Assembly (NCBI GenBank): GCA_963816725.1
Contig: CAWFMC010000021.1
Span: forward strand, 80,507-144,506
Origin: CAVSUB01 sp963816725
GTDB taxonomy: Bacteria > Acidobacteriota > Vicinamibacteria > Vicinamibacterales > 2-12-FULL-66-21
Direction of reading: 5' to 3'
Length of the DNA: 64,000 nucleotides
The notes beneath the pieces are model-generated. The model ran no database searches. It was not told where the DNA came from and was given only the letters and a program-made list of their open reading frames with translations. Positions 8,690-18,594 of the stretch are shown in pieces. Positions within the stretch are counted from its first letter, which is position 1. Each line of letters starts with the position of its first letter. The position numbers were made by a program, and so were the translations under genes.

Positions 8690-9181
8690 TCACGCGCTCT
8701 CTACCGGTCCGACATCGATCAGTGGCCTGTCTGGCTGGACCATCTCCCCCTCCCGGCAATGGACCGCGACGACCGTGCCGTCCGCTTCGGCGCGCACCGG
8801 CAGCTCCATCTTCATCGCCTCCAGGATCAGCAACGTGTCACCGCGGGACACGCGATCGCCGGCGGCGACCCGAACCTGCCGGACCGTCGCCGGCATCGGG
8901 GCGGTCAGCGACGCCTGGGTCGGTGACGCGCGTCGCCTTCCCGGTTCCTGAACCTCGAGCTCGTAGACGCGACCGTCGTAGTAGACCCAGCGGCGGGTTC
9001 CATCGGCAACCGCCCACGCCGGTCCCCGCGGATCGCCCTCGCGTCGCACGACAGCGCCATCCCGCGTGAGCCGCACGCTCTCCCCCGCGACCACCGCTTC
9101 GGCTTGCGTTCGCTCGTTCTGGAGCACATCGACCGCGTACTCGCGTTCGCCGTAGCGGAGGATGGTGCGGCGGGTGGCCAC
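8690..9181 (-). CDS. Biotin-carrier part of methylcrotonyl-CoA carboxylase alpha chain
   Basis: 163 residues. The C-terminal ~70 residues are a biotinyl domain with the acceptor Lys in LEAMKMEL, flanked by PMPATVRQVRVAAGDRV and VHCREGEMVQPDRPL. The N-terminal half corresponds to the BT region that links biotin carboxylase and carrier in MccA/LiuD. GTG at 9181 opens two bases after the stop of the biotin carboxylase gene. One additional G in the GGGG run at 9193-9196 would fuse the two into a single ~660-residue chain of normal family size, so the split may be an indel instead of a true two-gene arrangement. Confidence 0.8.
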   Translation of the reverse strand: MATRRTILRYGEREYAVDVLQNERTQAEAVVAGESVRLTRDGAVVRREGDPRGPAWAVADGTRRWVYYDGRVYELEVQEPGRRRASPTQASLTAPMPATVRQVRVAAGDRVSRGDTLLILEAMKMELPVRAEADGTVVAVHCREGEMVQPDRPLIDVGPVESA

Positions 9182-9183
9182 CG

Positions 9184-10671
9184 TCAGCGGCCCCAGCCGG
9201 TGGTCTGCGACCAGGGATCGGGAACGACTGCAGCGTGCGCTTCGGCCCGTTGCACGAGCGCTCCCGCGAGCGCTGCGGCGGCGAGCGCGGTGATGCCTGG
9301 TGCTTCGTCGGTGAGCAACGCCTCGCGGTGTTCGTCGATGAAACCGGTGTGGAGGTCGCCCGCGGTGAAGGCCGGCAGATCGATCAGCCGCAGAAGGAAG
9401 GGAATGTTCGAGCGGATGCCGAGGACCGCGTAGTGACGTAGCGCGGCGCGCAGCCTCTGGATCGCGGCAGTCCGCGTTTCCGCCGACACCACCAGCTTGG
9501 CCAGCATCGGATCGTAGTGGACACCAACTGTGCCGCCTTGTTCGACGCCGGCGTCGACCCGGATCCCGGGTCCGGACGGTTCGCGATAGAGCAGCAGCGG
9601 ACCGGCCTGGGGCAGGAAGCCGTGCTCGGGATCCTCGGCGTAGATCCGGCACTCGATGGCATGGCCGCGAGTCGAGAGCGACTCCTGCGTCCACGGCAAC
9701 GGCGCGCCGGCCGCGACGAGCAGTTGCGCGTGCACCAGATCGACGCCGGTGACGGCTTCCGTGACCGGATGCTCGACCTGGAGCCGTGTGTTCATCTCCA
9801 GGAAATAGAAACGCGCGTCGCCGCCGCTACCCTCGAGCAGGAACTCGATCGTCCCGGCGTTGCGGTACGCGGAGGCGCGAGCCGCGGCGACAGCGGCAGC
9901 GCCCATCCGGGTACGTAGCGCCGGCGTCAGCGCCGGGGACGGGCTCTCCTCCACGACCTTCTGATGGCGCCGCTGGATCGAGCACTCGCGCTCGAACAGG
10001 TGTACGGCGTGGCCGTGGTCGTCCGCAAAAACCTGGATCTCGACGTGGCGTGGACGTTCGATCACACGTTCCACGTAGAGGGTGCCGTCGCCGAACGCCG
10101 CGGCCGACTCGCGCCGCGCCGCCGGCACGAGCTCGCGCGCCTCGTCGTCCGACCGCACCACGCGCATGCCCTTCCCGCCGCCGCCCGCCGAGGCCTTGAC
10201 CAGCACCGGATAGCCGACCGCGCGCGCCGCGGCCACGACGCCGTCATCCGATTGATCGCCCGGCGTCTCGCCGGGTACGACCGGCACGCCGGCGCGCTGC
10301 ATGAGCGCCCGCGCGCCGATCTTCGATCCCATCCGCTCGATGACGTCAGCCGGCGGGCCGATGAAGATCAGACCGGCCTCCTCGCAGGCCCGCGCGAACG
10401 CGGGTTGCTCCGAAAGGAATCCGTATCCGGGGTGGACGGCATCCGCGCCGGTGCGCGCGGCGGCCTCGAGGAGCGCACTAATCGAGAGGTAGCTTTCCGC
10501 CGGGGCAGCGGGGCCGATGCGCACCGCGCGGTCGGCGGCACGAACGTGGACCGCGTCCCGGTCCGCGTCCGAGTACACCGCGATGCTCTCGATCCCCGCC
10601 TCGCGGCACGCGCGGACGATGCGCACCGCAATCTCGCCGCGGTTGGCGATGAGCACCCGGCGGATCGTCAT
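9184..10671 (-). CDS. Biotin carboxylase part of methylcrotonyl-CoA carboxylase (LiuD/MccA-type)
   Basis: 495 residues with the standard biotin carboxylase order: RRVLIANRGEIAVRI at the N-terminus, GYGFLSEQ, ATP-grasp loop ASAGGGGKGMRVV, RHVEIQVF, ERECSIQRRHQKVVEE, and EMNTRLQVEHPVTE with the catalytic Arg/Glu. It carboxylates biotin with ATP and bicarbonate. The neighbours (carboxyltransferase, methylglutaconyl-CoA hydratase, HMG-CoA lyase) identify the acyl substrate as 3-methylcrotonyl-CoA. It ends in PWSQTTGWGR, where LiuD proteins normally continue into the BT domain; that continuation is present in another frame as the gene at 8690-9181. It overlaps the hydratase gene by 4 bases (ATGA). 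Confidence 0.92.
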   Translation of the reverse strand: MTIRRVLIANRGEIAVRIVRACREAGIESIAVYSDADRDAVHVRAADRAVRIGPAAPAESYLSISALLEAAARTGADAVHPGYGFLSEQPAFARACEEAGLIFIGPPADVIERMGSKIGARALMQRAGVPVVPGETPGDQSDDGVVAAARAVGYPVLVKASAGGGGKGMRVVRSDDEARELVPAARRESAAAFGDGTLYVERVIERPRHVEIQVFADDHGHAVHLFERECSIQRRHQKVVEESPSPALTPALRTRMGAAAVAAARASAYRNAGTIEFLLEGSGGDARFYFLEMNTRLQVEHPVTEAVTGVDLVHAQLLVAAGAPLPWTQESLSTRGHAIECRIYAEDPEHGFLPQAGPLLLYREPSGPGIRVDAGVEQGGTVGVHYDPMLAKLVVSAETRTAAIQRLRAALRHYAVLGIRSNIPFLLRLIDLPAFTAGDLHTGFIDEHREALLTDEAPGITALAAAALAGALVQRAEAHAAVVPDPWSQTTGWGR

Positions 10672-11444
10672 CGCACCCAGTCCGGCTTCCGTTTCTGCAG
10701 GAAGGCGCGCATCCCCTCCTGACCCTCGGGCGACACGCGCTGCGCGGCGATGCGGCTCGTCGTCAGGCCGATCACATCCTTCGGGCTCTCGCCGGCGACG
10801 TCGCGAATCAGGGCTTTCGCCGCCGCGACGGCGCCCGGACCTGACGTCAGCAGCTCCTCTATGCGCCGGTCGACCGCCGCATCGAGCTCCGCTTCCGGCA
10901 CGACTTCGTGAACCAGCCCGAGCTCGCGTGCGCGCGCCGCGCCAAAGCGGGCCCCGGTGAGGAACAGCTCGCGTGCCGCCGACGCGCCGATCTTGCGCAT
11001 CACGTACGGCGAGATCACCGCCGGCAGGATGCCCAGCTTCACTTCGGTCAACCCGAACGTCGCGTCTTCCGAGGCGACCACGATGTCGCAGACCGCGGCG
11101 AGGCCGACCCCGCCGCCGAGTGCCGCGCCGTGGACCCGGCCGATCACCGGCATCGGCAGCGTGTCGATCCGCTCGAGCATCAGCGCGAAGTCCTCGGCGT
11201 CGGCCAGGTTCTCCACCTGTGAGTAGGCGATCGCCTTCGACATCCAGGCGAGATCGGCGCCGGCGCAGAACGCCTTGCCGCGGCCGGCGAGCACGACGAC
11301 TCGCACACTGCGATCGTCGGCGGCGCTGGCGATGCAGGCGGAGAGCGCGTCGATGACCTTTTCGTCGAACGCGTTCCGGACGTCCGGCCGGTTGAGGGTG
11401 ATGCGCAGGGTCGGGCCGTCGTGGTCGACGAGAATCGGCGTCAT
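10668..11444 (-). CDS. liuC: Enoyl-CoA hydratase, probably methylglutaconyl-CoA hydratase
   Basis: 258-residue crotonase-fold enzyme. AFCAGADLAWM and GAALGGGVGLAAVCDIV form the oxyanion-hole segments, and FGLTEVKLGILPAVISPYV carries the catalytic Glu of the hydratases. The operon position, between carboxyltransferase and biotin carboxylase, indicates hydration of 3-methylglutaconyl-CoA to HMG-CoA. It begins two bases past the carboxyltransferase stop and overlaps the next gene by 4 bases, so the operon is tightly coupled. The specific substrate is inferred from context. Confidence 0.88.
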   Translation of the reverse strand: MTPILVDHDGPTLRITLNRPDVRNAFDEKVIDALSACIASAADDRSVRVVVLAGRGKAFCAGADLAWMSKAIAYSQVENLADAEDFALMLERIDTLPMPVIGRVHGAALGGGVGLAAVCDIVVASEDATFGLTEVKLGILPAVISPYVMRKIGASAARELFLTGARFGAARARELGLVHEVVPEAELDAAVDRRIEELLTSGPGAVAAAKALIRDVAGESPKDVIGLTTSRIAAQRVSPEGQEGMRAFLQKRKPDWVR

Positions 11445-11446
11445 GG

Positions 11447-13054
11447 CTACATCCGGAAGATGCCGAACTTCGGATCGGCGAGTGGCGCGTTCAGCGCGGC
11501 GGACAGACCCAGCGCCAGGGCCTGCCGCGTGTCGGCCGGATCGAGGATCCCGTCGTCCCAGAGCCGGGCCGTCGAGTAATACGGCGACCCCTCGGTGTCG
11601 TACTTCTCGAGGATCGGCTGGCGGATCGCCGCTTCTTCTTCCGCGGTCAGGGTGCGTCCGTCGCGGGCCAGTTGATCGCGCTTGACAGTGGTGAGCACGC
11701 CCGCCGCCTGCTCACCGCCCATCACCGAGATGCGGCTGTTCGGCCACATCCACAGGAAGCGCGGATCGTAGGCCCGGCCGCACATCCCGTAGTTGCCCGC
11801 CCCGAAGGAGCCGCCGATGATCACCGTGAACTTCGGCACCACCGAGTTGGCCACCGCGTGCACCATCTTGGCGCCGTCCTTGGCGATGCCGGCGCGCTCG
11901 TACTCGCGCCCGACGATGAACCCGGTGATGTTCTGGAGGAACACGAGCGGAATGCCCCGCAGGTTGCAAAGCTCGATGAAGTGGGTCGCCTTGAGCGCCG
12001 ACTCCGAGAACAGCACGCCGTTGTTGGCGACGATTCCTATCAGGTAGCCGTGCAGGCGGGCGAAGCCGGTGACCAGCGTGTTGCCGTAGCGCTCCTTGAA
12101 CTCGTCGAAGCGGGACCCGTCGACCAGCCGCGCGATGATCTCGCGGACTTCGTACGGCTGTCGGGTGTCGGCGTTGACGATGCCGTAGATCTCGCGCGGA
12201 TCGTAACGGGGATCCTCCGGGGTGGTCAGATCCGGCGCGCTGCCCTTGCGCGTGTGCAGGCTGGCGACGATGGTCCGCACGAGATGCAGCGCATGCGCGT
12301 CGTCTTCGGCGAGGTAGTCGGCGACGCCGGACAGCCGGGTGTGGACGTCCGCTCCGCCGAGCTCCTCCGCGGTGACTTCCTCTCCGGTTGCTGCTTTCAC
12401 CAGCGGCGGACCGCCCAGGAAAATCGTGCCGGTGCCCTTCACGATCATCGTCTCGTCCGACATCGCCGGCACGTATGCGCCACCTGCGGTGCAGGAGCCC
12501 ATCACCGCGGCGATCTGCGGGATCCGTTCGGCCGACATCCGGGCCTGGTTGAAGAAGATCCGCCCGAAGTGATCGCGGTCGGGGAAGACCTCGGCCTGCA
12601 GCGGAAGGAAGGCGCCCCCCGAATCAACGAGATACACGCAGGGGAGCCGGTTGTGGAGCGCCACCTCCTGCGCCCGCAGGTGCTTGCGGACGGTGATCGG
12701 GTAGTAGGTGCCGCCCTTTACCGTCGCATCGTTCGCGACGATGAGGACCTCGCGTCCGGACACGCGGCCGATGCCGGTGAGGATGCCGGCGGCCGGCGCG
12801 TCGTTATCGTACAGATCCCAGGCCGCGAGCGGCGAGAGCTCGAGAAACGGCGAGCCGGGATCGAGGAGCGTGTCGACGCGCTCGCGGACCGGCATCTTGC
12901 CCTGATCGCGGTGGCGCTGCATCGCGCGCTCGCCGCCGCCCTCTTTGACCTGCGCGAGGCGTTGGCGCAGGCCCGCGACCAGCGCCGTGAGCCGATCGTG
13001 ATTGGCGCGGAACTGGTCCGATCGCGGATCGATCTGCGTCTCGATGACATCCAT
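11447..13054 (-). CDS. liuB: Methylcrotonyl-CoA carboxylase beta chain (carboxyltransferase)
   Basis: 535 residues, the usual length for MccB/LiuB. Both crotonase-like halves are present: GGTYYPITVRKHLRAQEVA and CVYLVDSGGAFLPLQ in the N-half, GSCTAGGAYVPAMSDE for the CoA/oxyanion site, and IGGSFGAGNYGMCGRAY with WPNSRISVMGGEQAAGVL in the C-half. It transfers CO2 from carboxybiotin to 3-methylcrotonyl-CoA. It is the first gene of the minus-strand operon 13054-7737 (liuB-liuC-liuD split-liuE). An isovaleryl-CoA dehydrogenase gene, often next to this set, is not in the window. Confidence 0.94.
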   Translation of the reverse strand: MDVIETQIDPRSDQFRANHDRLTALVAGLRQRLAQVKEGGGERAMQRHRDQGKMPVRERVDTLLDPGSPFLELSPLAAWDLYDNDAPAAGILTGIGRVSGREVLIVANDATVKGGTYYPITVRKHLRAQEVALHNRLPCVYLVDSGGAFLPLQAEVFPDRDHFGRIFFNQARMSAERIPQIAAVMGSCTAGGAYVPAMSDETMIVKGTGTIFLGGPPLVKAATGEEVTAEELGGADVHTRLSGVADYLAEDDAHALHLVRTIVASLHTRKGSAPDLTTPEDPRYDPREIYGIVNADTRQPYEVREIIARLVDGSRFDEFKERYGNTLVTGFARLHGYLIGIVANNGVLFSESALKATHFIELCNLRGIPLVFLQNITGFIVGREYERAGIAKDGAKMVHAVANSVVPKFTVIIGGSFGAGNYGMCGRAYDPRFLWMWPNSRISVMGGEQAAGVLTTVKRDQLARDGRTLTAEEEAAIRQPILEKYDTEGSPYYSTARLWDDGILDPADTRQALALGLSAALNAPLADPKFGIFRM

Positions 13055-13139
13055 GATGACGCGGGGACGGCGATGGCCTACGGTGTTCCCGGGGACGCGC
13101 GTCGGTCACGCTGCCCCGCGCGTGCCGCCGGTGACATCG

Positions 13140-13322
13140 TCACCAGCCGCAGCAGTCGGTCTTGTAGCGGCAGACCGGGCAGCGCCATACGGCGTGCATC
13201 CGGAACATCGCGGCGCCGCAGCGCTCGCAGATGACCGCGTCACTGTCGGTGCTGGCCGCCGTCGCTGCGGGGTGCGGCGAGGCGGTCACGACGGGCTTCG
13301 GTGTCGACCCGGACTCCGGCAT
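13140..13322 (-). CDS. Small zinc-ribbon protein
   Basis: 60 residues. Residues 1-30 are a Pro/Thr/Ala-rich disordered leader, and the rest carries CERCGAAM followed by CPVCRYKTDCCGW, two CxxC knuckles that should bind one zinc. Function unknown; such ribbons bind nucleic acid or proteins. I chose the ATG at 13322 because a perfect TATAAT lies seven bases upstream and the longer frame is Arg-rich nonsense. It is divergent from pcm. Confidence 0.6.
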   Translation of the reverse strand: MPESGSTPKPVVTASPHPAATAASTDSDAVICERCGAAMFRMHAVWRCPVCRYKTDCCGW

Positions 13323-13329
13323 GCGCCGG

Positions 13330-13335
13330 ATTATA
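13330..13335 (-). promoter_or_regulatory. TATAAT -10 box of the zinc-ribbon gene
   Basis: Minus-strand TATAAT, seven bases before the ATG at 13322. There is no Shine-Dalgarno sequence between them, so the transcript is probably leaderless. Confidence 0.5.
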
Positions 13336-13382
13336 GCGGAACTCGATCGGCCGTCCCGGGACCCCTGCCGGCGTTCGACGCG

Positions 13383-13388
13383 CATAAT
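13383..13388 (+). promoter_or_regulatory. CATAAT -10 box of pcm
   Basis: CATAAT ends seven bases before the pcm ATG at 13396, the same spacing as the divergent TATAAT at 13330-13335. Confidence 0.4.
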
Positions 13389-13395
13389 GAGGCCG

Positions 13396-14040
13396 ATGGA
13401 CCCAGCCGCCGCCCGTGAGCAGATGGTCCTGCAGCAGATCGTCGCGCGCGGCGTGTCGGACGCGCGCGTTCTGGCCGCGATGCGCGCGGTGCCGCGTCAC
13501 CAGTTCGTGCCCGCAGAGCAGCAGTCGCTGGCCTACGCCGATCGCCCGCTGCCGATCGGCGAAGGCCAGACCATCTCCCAGCCCTACATCGTTGCCGCGA
13601 TGACCGCTGCGCTGGAGATCCGCGGCACGGGTCGGGTGCTCGAGATCGGCACCGGGTCCGGTTACCAGACCGCGGTGCTGGCCCACCTGGCCGCGGAGGT
13701 GGTCTCGATCGAGCGTCACGCGGCGCTCGCCGCAGGCGCCGCGAGCCGGCTCCGCGAGCTCGGCATGGCCCACGTCACGGTCGTGGTGGGCGACGGCAGC
13801 GAGGGCTGGCCGGCGGCGGCGCCCTACGACCGCATCCTCGTGACCGCCGGGGCTCCGGCGATTCCTGACACGTTGGTCGCCCAGCTGGTCCCGGGTGGCC
13901 GGCTGGTGATTCCGGTGGGGCCCAGCGGGCTCCAGCACCTGACGATCGTCGACCGCGTAGACGACCGCACGGTGGTTCGGCAAGCGGACGCCTGTGTATT
14001 CGTGCCGCTGATCGGCCGCCACGCATGGGCGGATCGCTGA
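13396..14040 (+). CDS. pcm: Protein-L-isoaspartate O-methyltransferase
   Basis: 214 residues. It repairs isoaspartyl residues in aged proteins with S-adenosylmethionine. The N-terminal PCMT motif (VPRHQFVPAEQQSLAYAD, PIGEGQTISQPYIVA) is followed by SAM-binding VLEIGTGSGYQTAVLAHLA and the later VVVGDGSEGWP and YDRILVTAGAP motifs. The length is normal. An ATG nine bases upstream (13387) is possible, but the 13396 ATG fits the -10 spacing of other genes here. Monocistronic, cytoplasmic. Confidence 0.92.
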   Translation: MDPAAAREQMVLQQIVARGVSDARVLAAMRAVPRHQFVPAEQQSLAYADRPLPIGEGQTISQPYIVAAMTAALEIRGTGRVLEIGTGSGYQTAVLAHLAAEVVSIERHAALAAGAASRLRELGMAHVTVVVGDGSEGWPAAAPYDRILVTAGAPAIPDTLVAQLVPGGRLVIPVGPSGLQHLTIVDRVDDRTVVRQADACVFVPLIGRHAWADR

Positions 14041-14076
14041 GGACGGTCGGGCTTTGTGACTATATACCTGACAGTA

Positions 14077-14092
14077 GTACATCAATATGTAC
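14077..14092. promoter_or_regulatory. Perfect inverted repeat in an AT-rich island before the NtrC-type gene
   Basis: GTACATCAATATGTAC has 6-bp arms and a 4-base spacer, about 70 bases before the regulator's ATG. The surrounding 14055-14140 is far more AT-rich than the rest of the window. A binding site for the regulator itself or another dimeric factor is possible. The run of A after the repeat argues against a plus-strand terminator. Confidence 0.35.
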
Positions 14093-14159
14093 AAAAAACA
14101 GGGGCAACGGGTGATATGACCGTATTATGATCGTCCAGTGACGCGCCCGAGGTGACTCG

Positions 14160-15560
<1,401 letters not shown>

Positions 15561-15598
15561 CCCTGGTTGGCCTCGTGCTTGCAAACTGAACAGGACGA

Positions 15599-16387
15599 AT
15601 GCTCGAGCGCGCCGGTCGGCTGATTGTCACGCTGCTCGCCGCGGCAGGCGACGTCTCGGTTTTCGGGTTCAGAGCGCTCCGGGAGCTGTTCGCGCCTCCC
15701 TATGAGTTCCGCGAGACCATCCGGCAGCTGTTCGAGCTGGGGCTGCGTTCCGCGCCCCTGATCGCCGTTTCCGGGATGGCGGTCGGCGTCGTGCTGTCGA
15801 TGCACACGCGGGCCTCGCTCGAGCGGTTCGGGGCGGAGTCGATGATTCCGGCCGGACTCGCCATCGCCCTGGTGCGGGAGACCGGGCCGCTGACATGCGG
15901 GCTGCTGCTCTCAGGCAGGATCGGCGCCGGCATCGGCGCCGAGCTCGGCGCCATGCGGGTCACCGAACAGATCGACGCCCTGGAGGCCTCGGCGGTCGAC
16001 GCCTTCCGGTACCTGGTCGTGACCCGCGTCGCGGCCTGCATCATCGCCCTCCCGATCCTGACGACGGTGATGAACTTCGCCGGGATGATCGGCGGCTTCC
16101 TCGCCGAGACCAGCGCCACCGGCATGCCCCTGCCGCTCTACTTCAACCGCGCGTTCTCTATCGTCGACCTGACCGATTACGTCCCGGCCACGGTGAAGAC
16201 GATGGTCTTCGGGTTCATCATCGCGACGATCTCCTCGTATCTCGGCTTCACCACCGAGTCGGGGACCGAAGGCGTCGGCCGCGCGTCGACGCGGGCGGTC
16301 GTGTTCTCGTCGATCGGCATCATCGTCGCCAACGTGGTGCTGGTGCGGCTGATCTTCTTCATCTTCCCGAAAGCGGCGGGAGGTTGA
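15599..16387 (+). CDS. mlaE: MlaE-type ABC transporter permease
   Basis: 262-residue integral membrane permease of the MlaE family, part of the inner-membrane complex that moves phospholipids to or from the outer membrane. The characteristic core is visible: VGVVLSMHTRASLERFGAE, LVRETGPLTCGLLLSGRIG, GAELGAMRVTEQIDALEA. About five hydrophobic segments are present. Its TGA overlaps the ATG of the ATPase gene by one base (TGATG), showing coupling. Confidence 0.92.
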   Translation: MLERAGRLIVTLLAAAGDVSVFGFRALRELFAPPYEFRETIRQLFELGLRSAPLIAVSGMAVGVVLSMHTRASLERFGAESMIPAGLAIALVRETGPLTCGLLLSGRIGAGIGAELGAMRVTEQIDALEASAVDAFRYLVVTRVAACIIALPILTTVMNFAGMIGGFLAETSATGMPLPLYFNRAFSIVDLTDYVPATVKTMVFGFIIATISSYLGFTTESGTEGVGRASTRAVVFSSIGIIVANVVLVRLIFFIFPKAAGG

Positions 16388-17175
16388 TGTCGCAGACGAT
16401 GTCAGCACCGGAAACGCCGCAGGCGGGGCCGGGTGGTGAGCCGGCAGTGCGCCTCGATCACGTCACGAAAGCGTTCGGCACGCGCACGGTGCTCGACGAT
16501 GTGTCGCTGGACGTTGCGCCGGGCCTGGGCTTCGTGATCCTCGGGCGGAGCGGAACGGGGAAGAGCGTGCTGCTGCGGCACATCATCGGCCTGGTCCATC
16601 CGGACAAGGGACGGGTGTTCGTCGGCGGGGCGGAGGTCAGTGCGCTCGCCGGACCGGAGCTCTCCAAGGTCCGGCAGTCGATCGGATTCCTGTTCCAGAA
16701 CGCGGCGCTGTTCGACTCGATCTCGGTTGGCGAGAACGTCGCGTTCCCGATGCGGCGTCACACCAAGATGGGCGACGCCGAGATCCGCGAGCGGGCGCAG
16801 CAGAAGCTGGCCTCGGTCGGCCTCGAGCGCGAGTACACGAAGATGCCGGCCGCGCTGTCGGGCGGCATGCGCAAGCGCGCGGGGCTGGCCCGGGCGATGG
16901 CGCTCGATCCGGCGGTGCTGCTGGTCGACGAGCCCAGCGCCGGCCTGGATCCGATTACCTCCGACGAGATCGACACCCTGCTGTTCGAGCTGAAGGAGCA
17001 GGGGTCGACCACGATCATCATGGTCACCCACAACATCCCGAGCGCGCGGCGGCTCGGCGACGAGTTGGTGATGCTGCACGAAGGGCGAATCCTGGCGCGC
17101 GGGACCGCCGCGGAGCTCGACCGCAGCGACAACGAGATGGTTCACGCGTTCATGCAGTCGCAGCACTCGGGTTGA
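16387..17175 (+). CDS. mlaF: MlaF-type ABC transporter ATP-binding protein
   Basis: 262 residues. Walker A GRSGTGKSVLLRHI, Q-loop FLFQNAALFDS, signature ALSGGMRKRAGLARA, Walker B VLLVDEPSAGLDP and switch His in VTHNIPSARR. The first ~20 residues are a Pro/Gly-rich tail before the ATPase fold. It partners the MlaE permease upstream and the MCE protein that starts two bases after its stop codon. Confidence 0.92.
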   Translation: MSQTMSAPETPQAGPGGEPAVRLDHVTKAFGTRTVLDDVSLDVAPGLGFVILGRSGTGKSVLLRHIIGLVHPDKGRVFVGGAEVSALAGPELSKVRQSIGFLFQNAALFDSISVGENVAFPMRRHTKMGDAEIRERAQQKLASVGLEREYTKMPAALSGGMRKRAGLARAMALDPAVLLVDEPSAGLDPITSDEIDTLLFELKEQGSTTIIMVTHNIPSARRLGDELVMLHEGRILARGTAAELDRSDNEMVHAFMQSQHSG

Positions 17176-17176
17176 T

Positions 17177-18526
17177 ATGCCAAACATCCGCCTGGCCGCG
17201 GTCGGTGCGTTCGTGATCGGCGGCGTGCTCCTTTTCAGCGTCGGCCTGTTCCTGATCGGCAGCCGGCGCATGCTGTTCAGCGACACCTTTCAGGTGAACG
17301 CCGAGTTCGCGCAGATCGCCGCGCTCGACAACGGCGCCAAGGTCCGCGTGTCGGGCATGGATGCCGGCGAAGTGCAGGCCATCCTGGTCCCGCCGGGTCC
17401 GGCCGGCCGCTTCCGCGTCCAGATGCGCGTGCGCAGCGATTTGCACCCGTTGATCCGCCTCGACTCGGTCGCGTCGATCCAGAACGACGGACTCGTGGGC
17501 AACAAATTCGTGCAGATCGATTCGGGCACCGAAGCGTCTCCGGCCGTGCCCGACAAGGGCACGATCCAGAGCCGCGAGCCCTTCGACATCGCCGAGCTCA
17601 TGACGAAGATGAGCAACACGATCGACACCGTCACCGACGTCATCGTCGACCTCAAGGGTGAGGTGGACACGGTGCTGACGACCATCTCGGATACCGCCGG
17701 GACCGCCCAGGGACTATTGAACGACGTCGGCGTGGAGGCGAAAGAGATCCTCGCCTCGAGCGACAAGGTGAGTCGCGATATCCAGACGATCGTGTCCGGA
17801 CTGAAGGAAGGACGCGGCTCGGTCGGCAAGCTGCTGACCGACGACTCGCTCTACCAGACCGCAAAGAAGCTGGCGTCCGAGGCTGAACAAACCATGGCGA
17901 ACGTGCGCGAGGCGAGCGCGCAGGCGAAGAGTGCGCTGGCCAACCTGCAAGGGGACGAGGGGCCCGTCAAGGGCGTGACGGCCAATCTGCAGCAGACGCT
18001 GACCTCGGCCCGCGACGTCATGGCCGACATGGCCGAGACGACGGAGGCGCTGAAGCACAACTTCCTGGTGCGCGGGTTCTTCAATCAGCGCGGTTACTTC
18101 GATCTCGCCGACATCAGCGTCGAGGATTACCGCAAGGGCGTGCTGGAGAACAAGGAGCGCCGGGGTCTCCGGCTCTGGATCAAAGCCGAGCTGCTGTTCG
18201 AGCGGGATGAGAAGGGCGCAGAGCGGCTGAGTCAGGGAGGACGCGATCGTCTCGATTCTGCCATGTCACAGTTCGTGAAGTACCCACAGACGAGTCCCTT
18301 TGTCGTGGAAGGCTACGCACAGGCGCCGACGGCCGATAGGCGGTTCCTGCTCAGCCGCTCGCGCGCGGGCCTCGTGCGCGACTACATCATCGGCCGTTAT
18401 GGCGTCGATCCCAACGTGATTGTGGCGATGCCGATGGGCGCCAAGGCCACAGACAGCCCGTCCGGCAATTCGTGGGACGGCATCGGACTCGCGCTCTTCG
18501 TGCCGACCGCATCGTTGCAGCCCTGA
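17177..18526 (+). CDS. MCE (MlaD-type) lipid-binding protein fused to an OmpA-like domain
   Basis: 449 residues; classical MlaD is about 180. The N-terminal membrane anchor is at ~5-30. MCE domain ~38-115 (AALDNGAKVRVSGMDAGEV, IQNDGLVGNKFVQI). A long helical, coiled-coil-like region ~135-315 could form a tunnel or needle as in long MCE proteins. Residues ~330-449 match the OmpA C-terminal fold (FVVEGYAQ, DRRFLLSRSRAGLVRDYI, VDPNVIVAMPMG), including the Asp and Arg used by OmpA domains to hold peptidoglycan. The fusion suggests that the lipid-transfer bridge is tied to the cell wall. Third gene of the Mla operon. Confidence 0.88.
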   Translation: MPNIRLAAVGAFVIGGVLLFSVGLFLIGSRRMLFSDTFQVNAEFAQIAALDNGAKVRVSGMDAGEVQAILVPPGPAGRFRVQMRVRSDLHPLIRLDSVASIQNDGLVGNKFVQIDSGTEASPAVPDKGTIQSREPFDIAELMTKMSNTIDTVTDVIVDLKGEVDTVLTTISDTAGTAQGLLNDVGVEAKEILASSDKVSRDIQTIVSGLKEGRGSVGKLLTDDSLYQTAKKLASEAEQTMANVREASAQAKSALANLQGDEGPVKGVTANLQQTLTSARDVMADMAETTEALKHNFLVRGFFNQRGYFDLADISVEDYRKGVLENKERRGLRLWIKAELLFERDEKGAERLSQGGRDRLDSAMSQFVKYPQTSPFVVEGYAQAPTADRRFLLSRSRAGLVRDYIIGRYGVDPNVIVAMPMGAKATDSPSGNSWDGIGLALFVPTASLQP

Positions 18527-18594
18527 CCGCCGGGCTGGTACGCCGTTTGAAACAGATCTCGAAAGCAGACCGGGTGAGAACGAAGGAGGCCAAC

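Noticed and set aside
11672..13234. 520-codon plus-strand open frame
   Set aside because: Antisense to methylcrotonyl-CoA carboxylase beta, which is clearly the real gene.
14077..14092. Terminator of pcm
   Set aside because: Arms are only 6 bp and AT-rich, and the plus strand continues with A instead of T.
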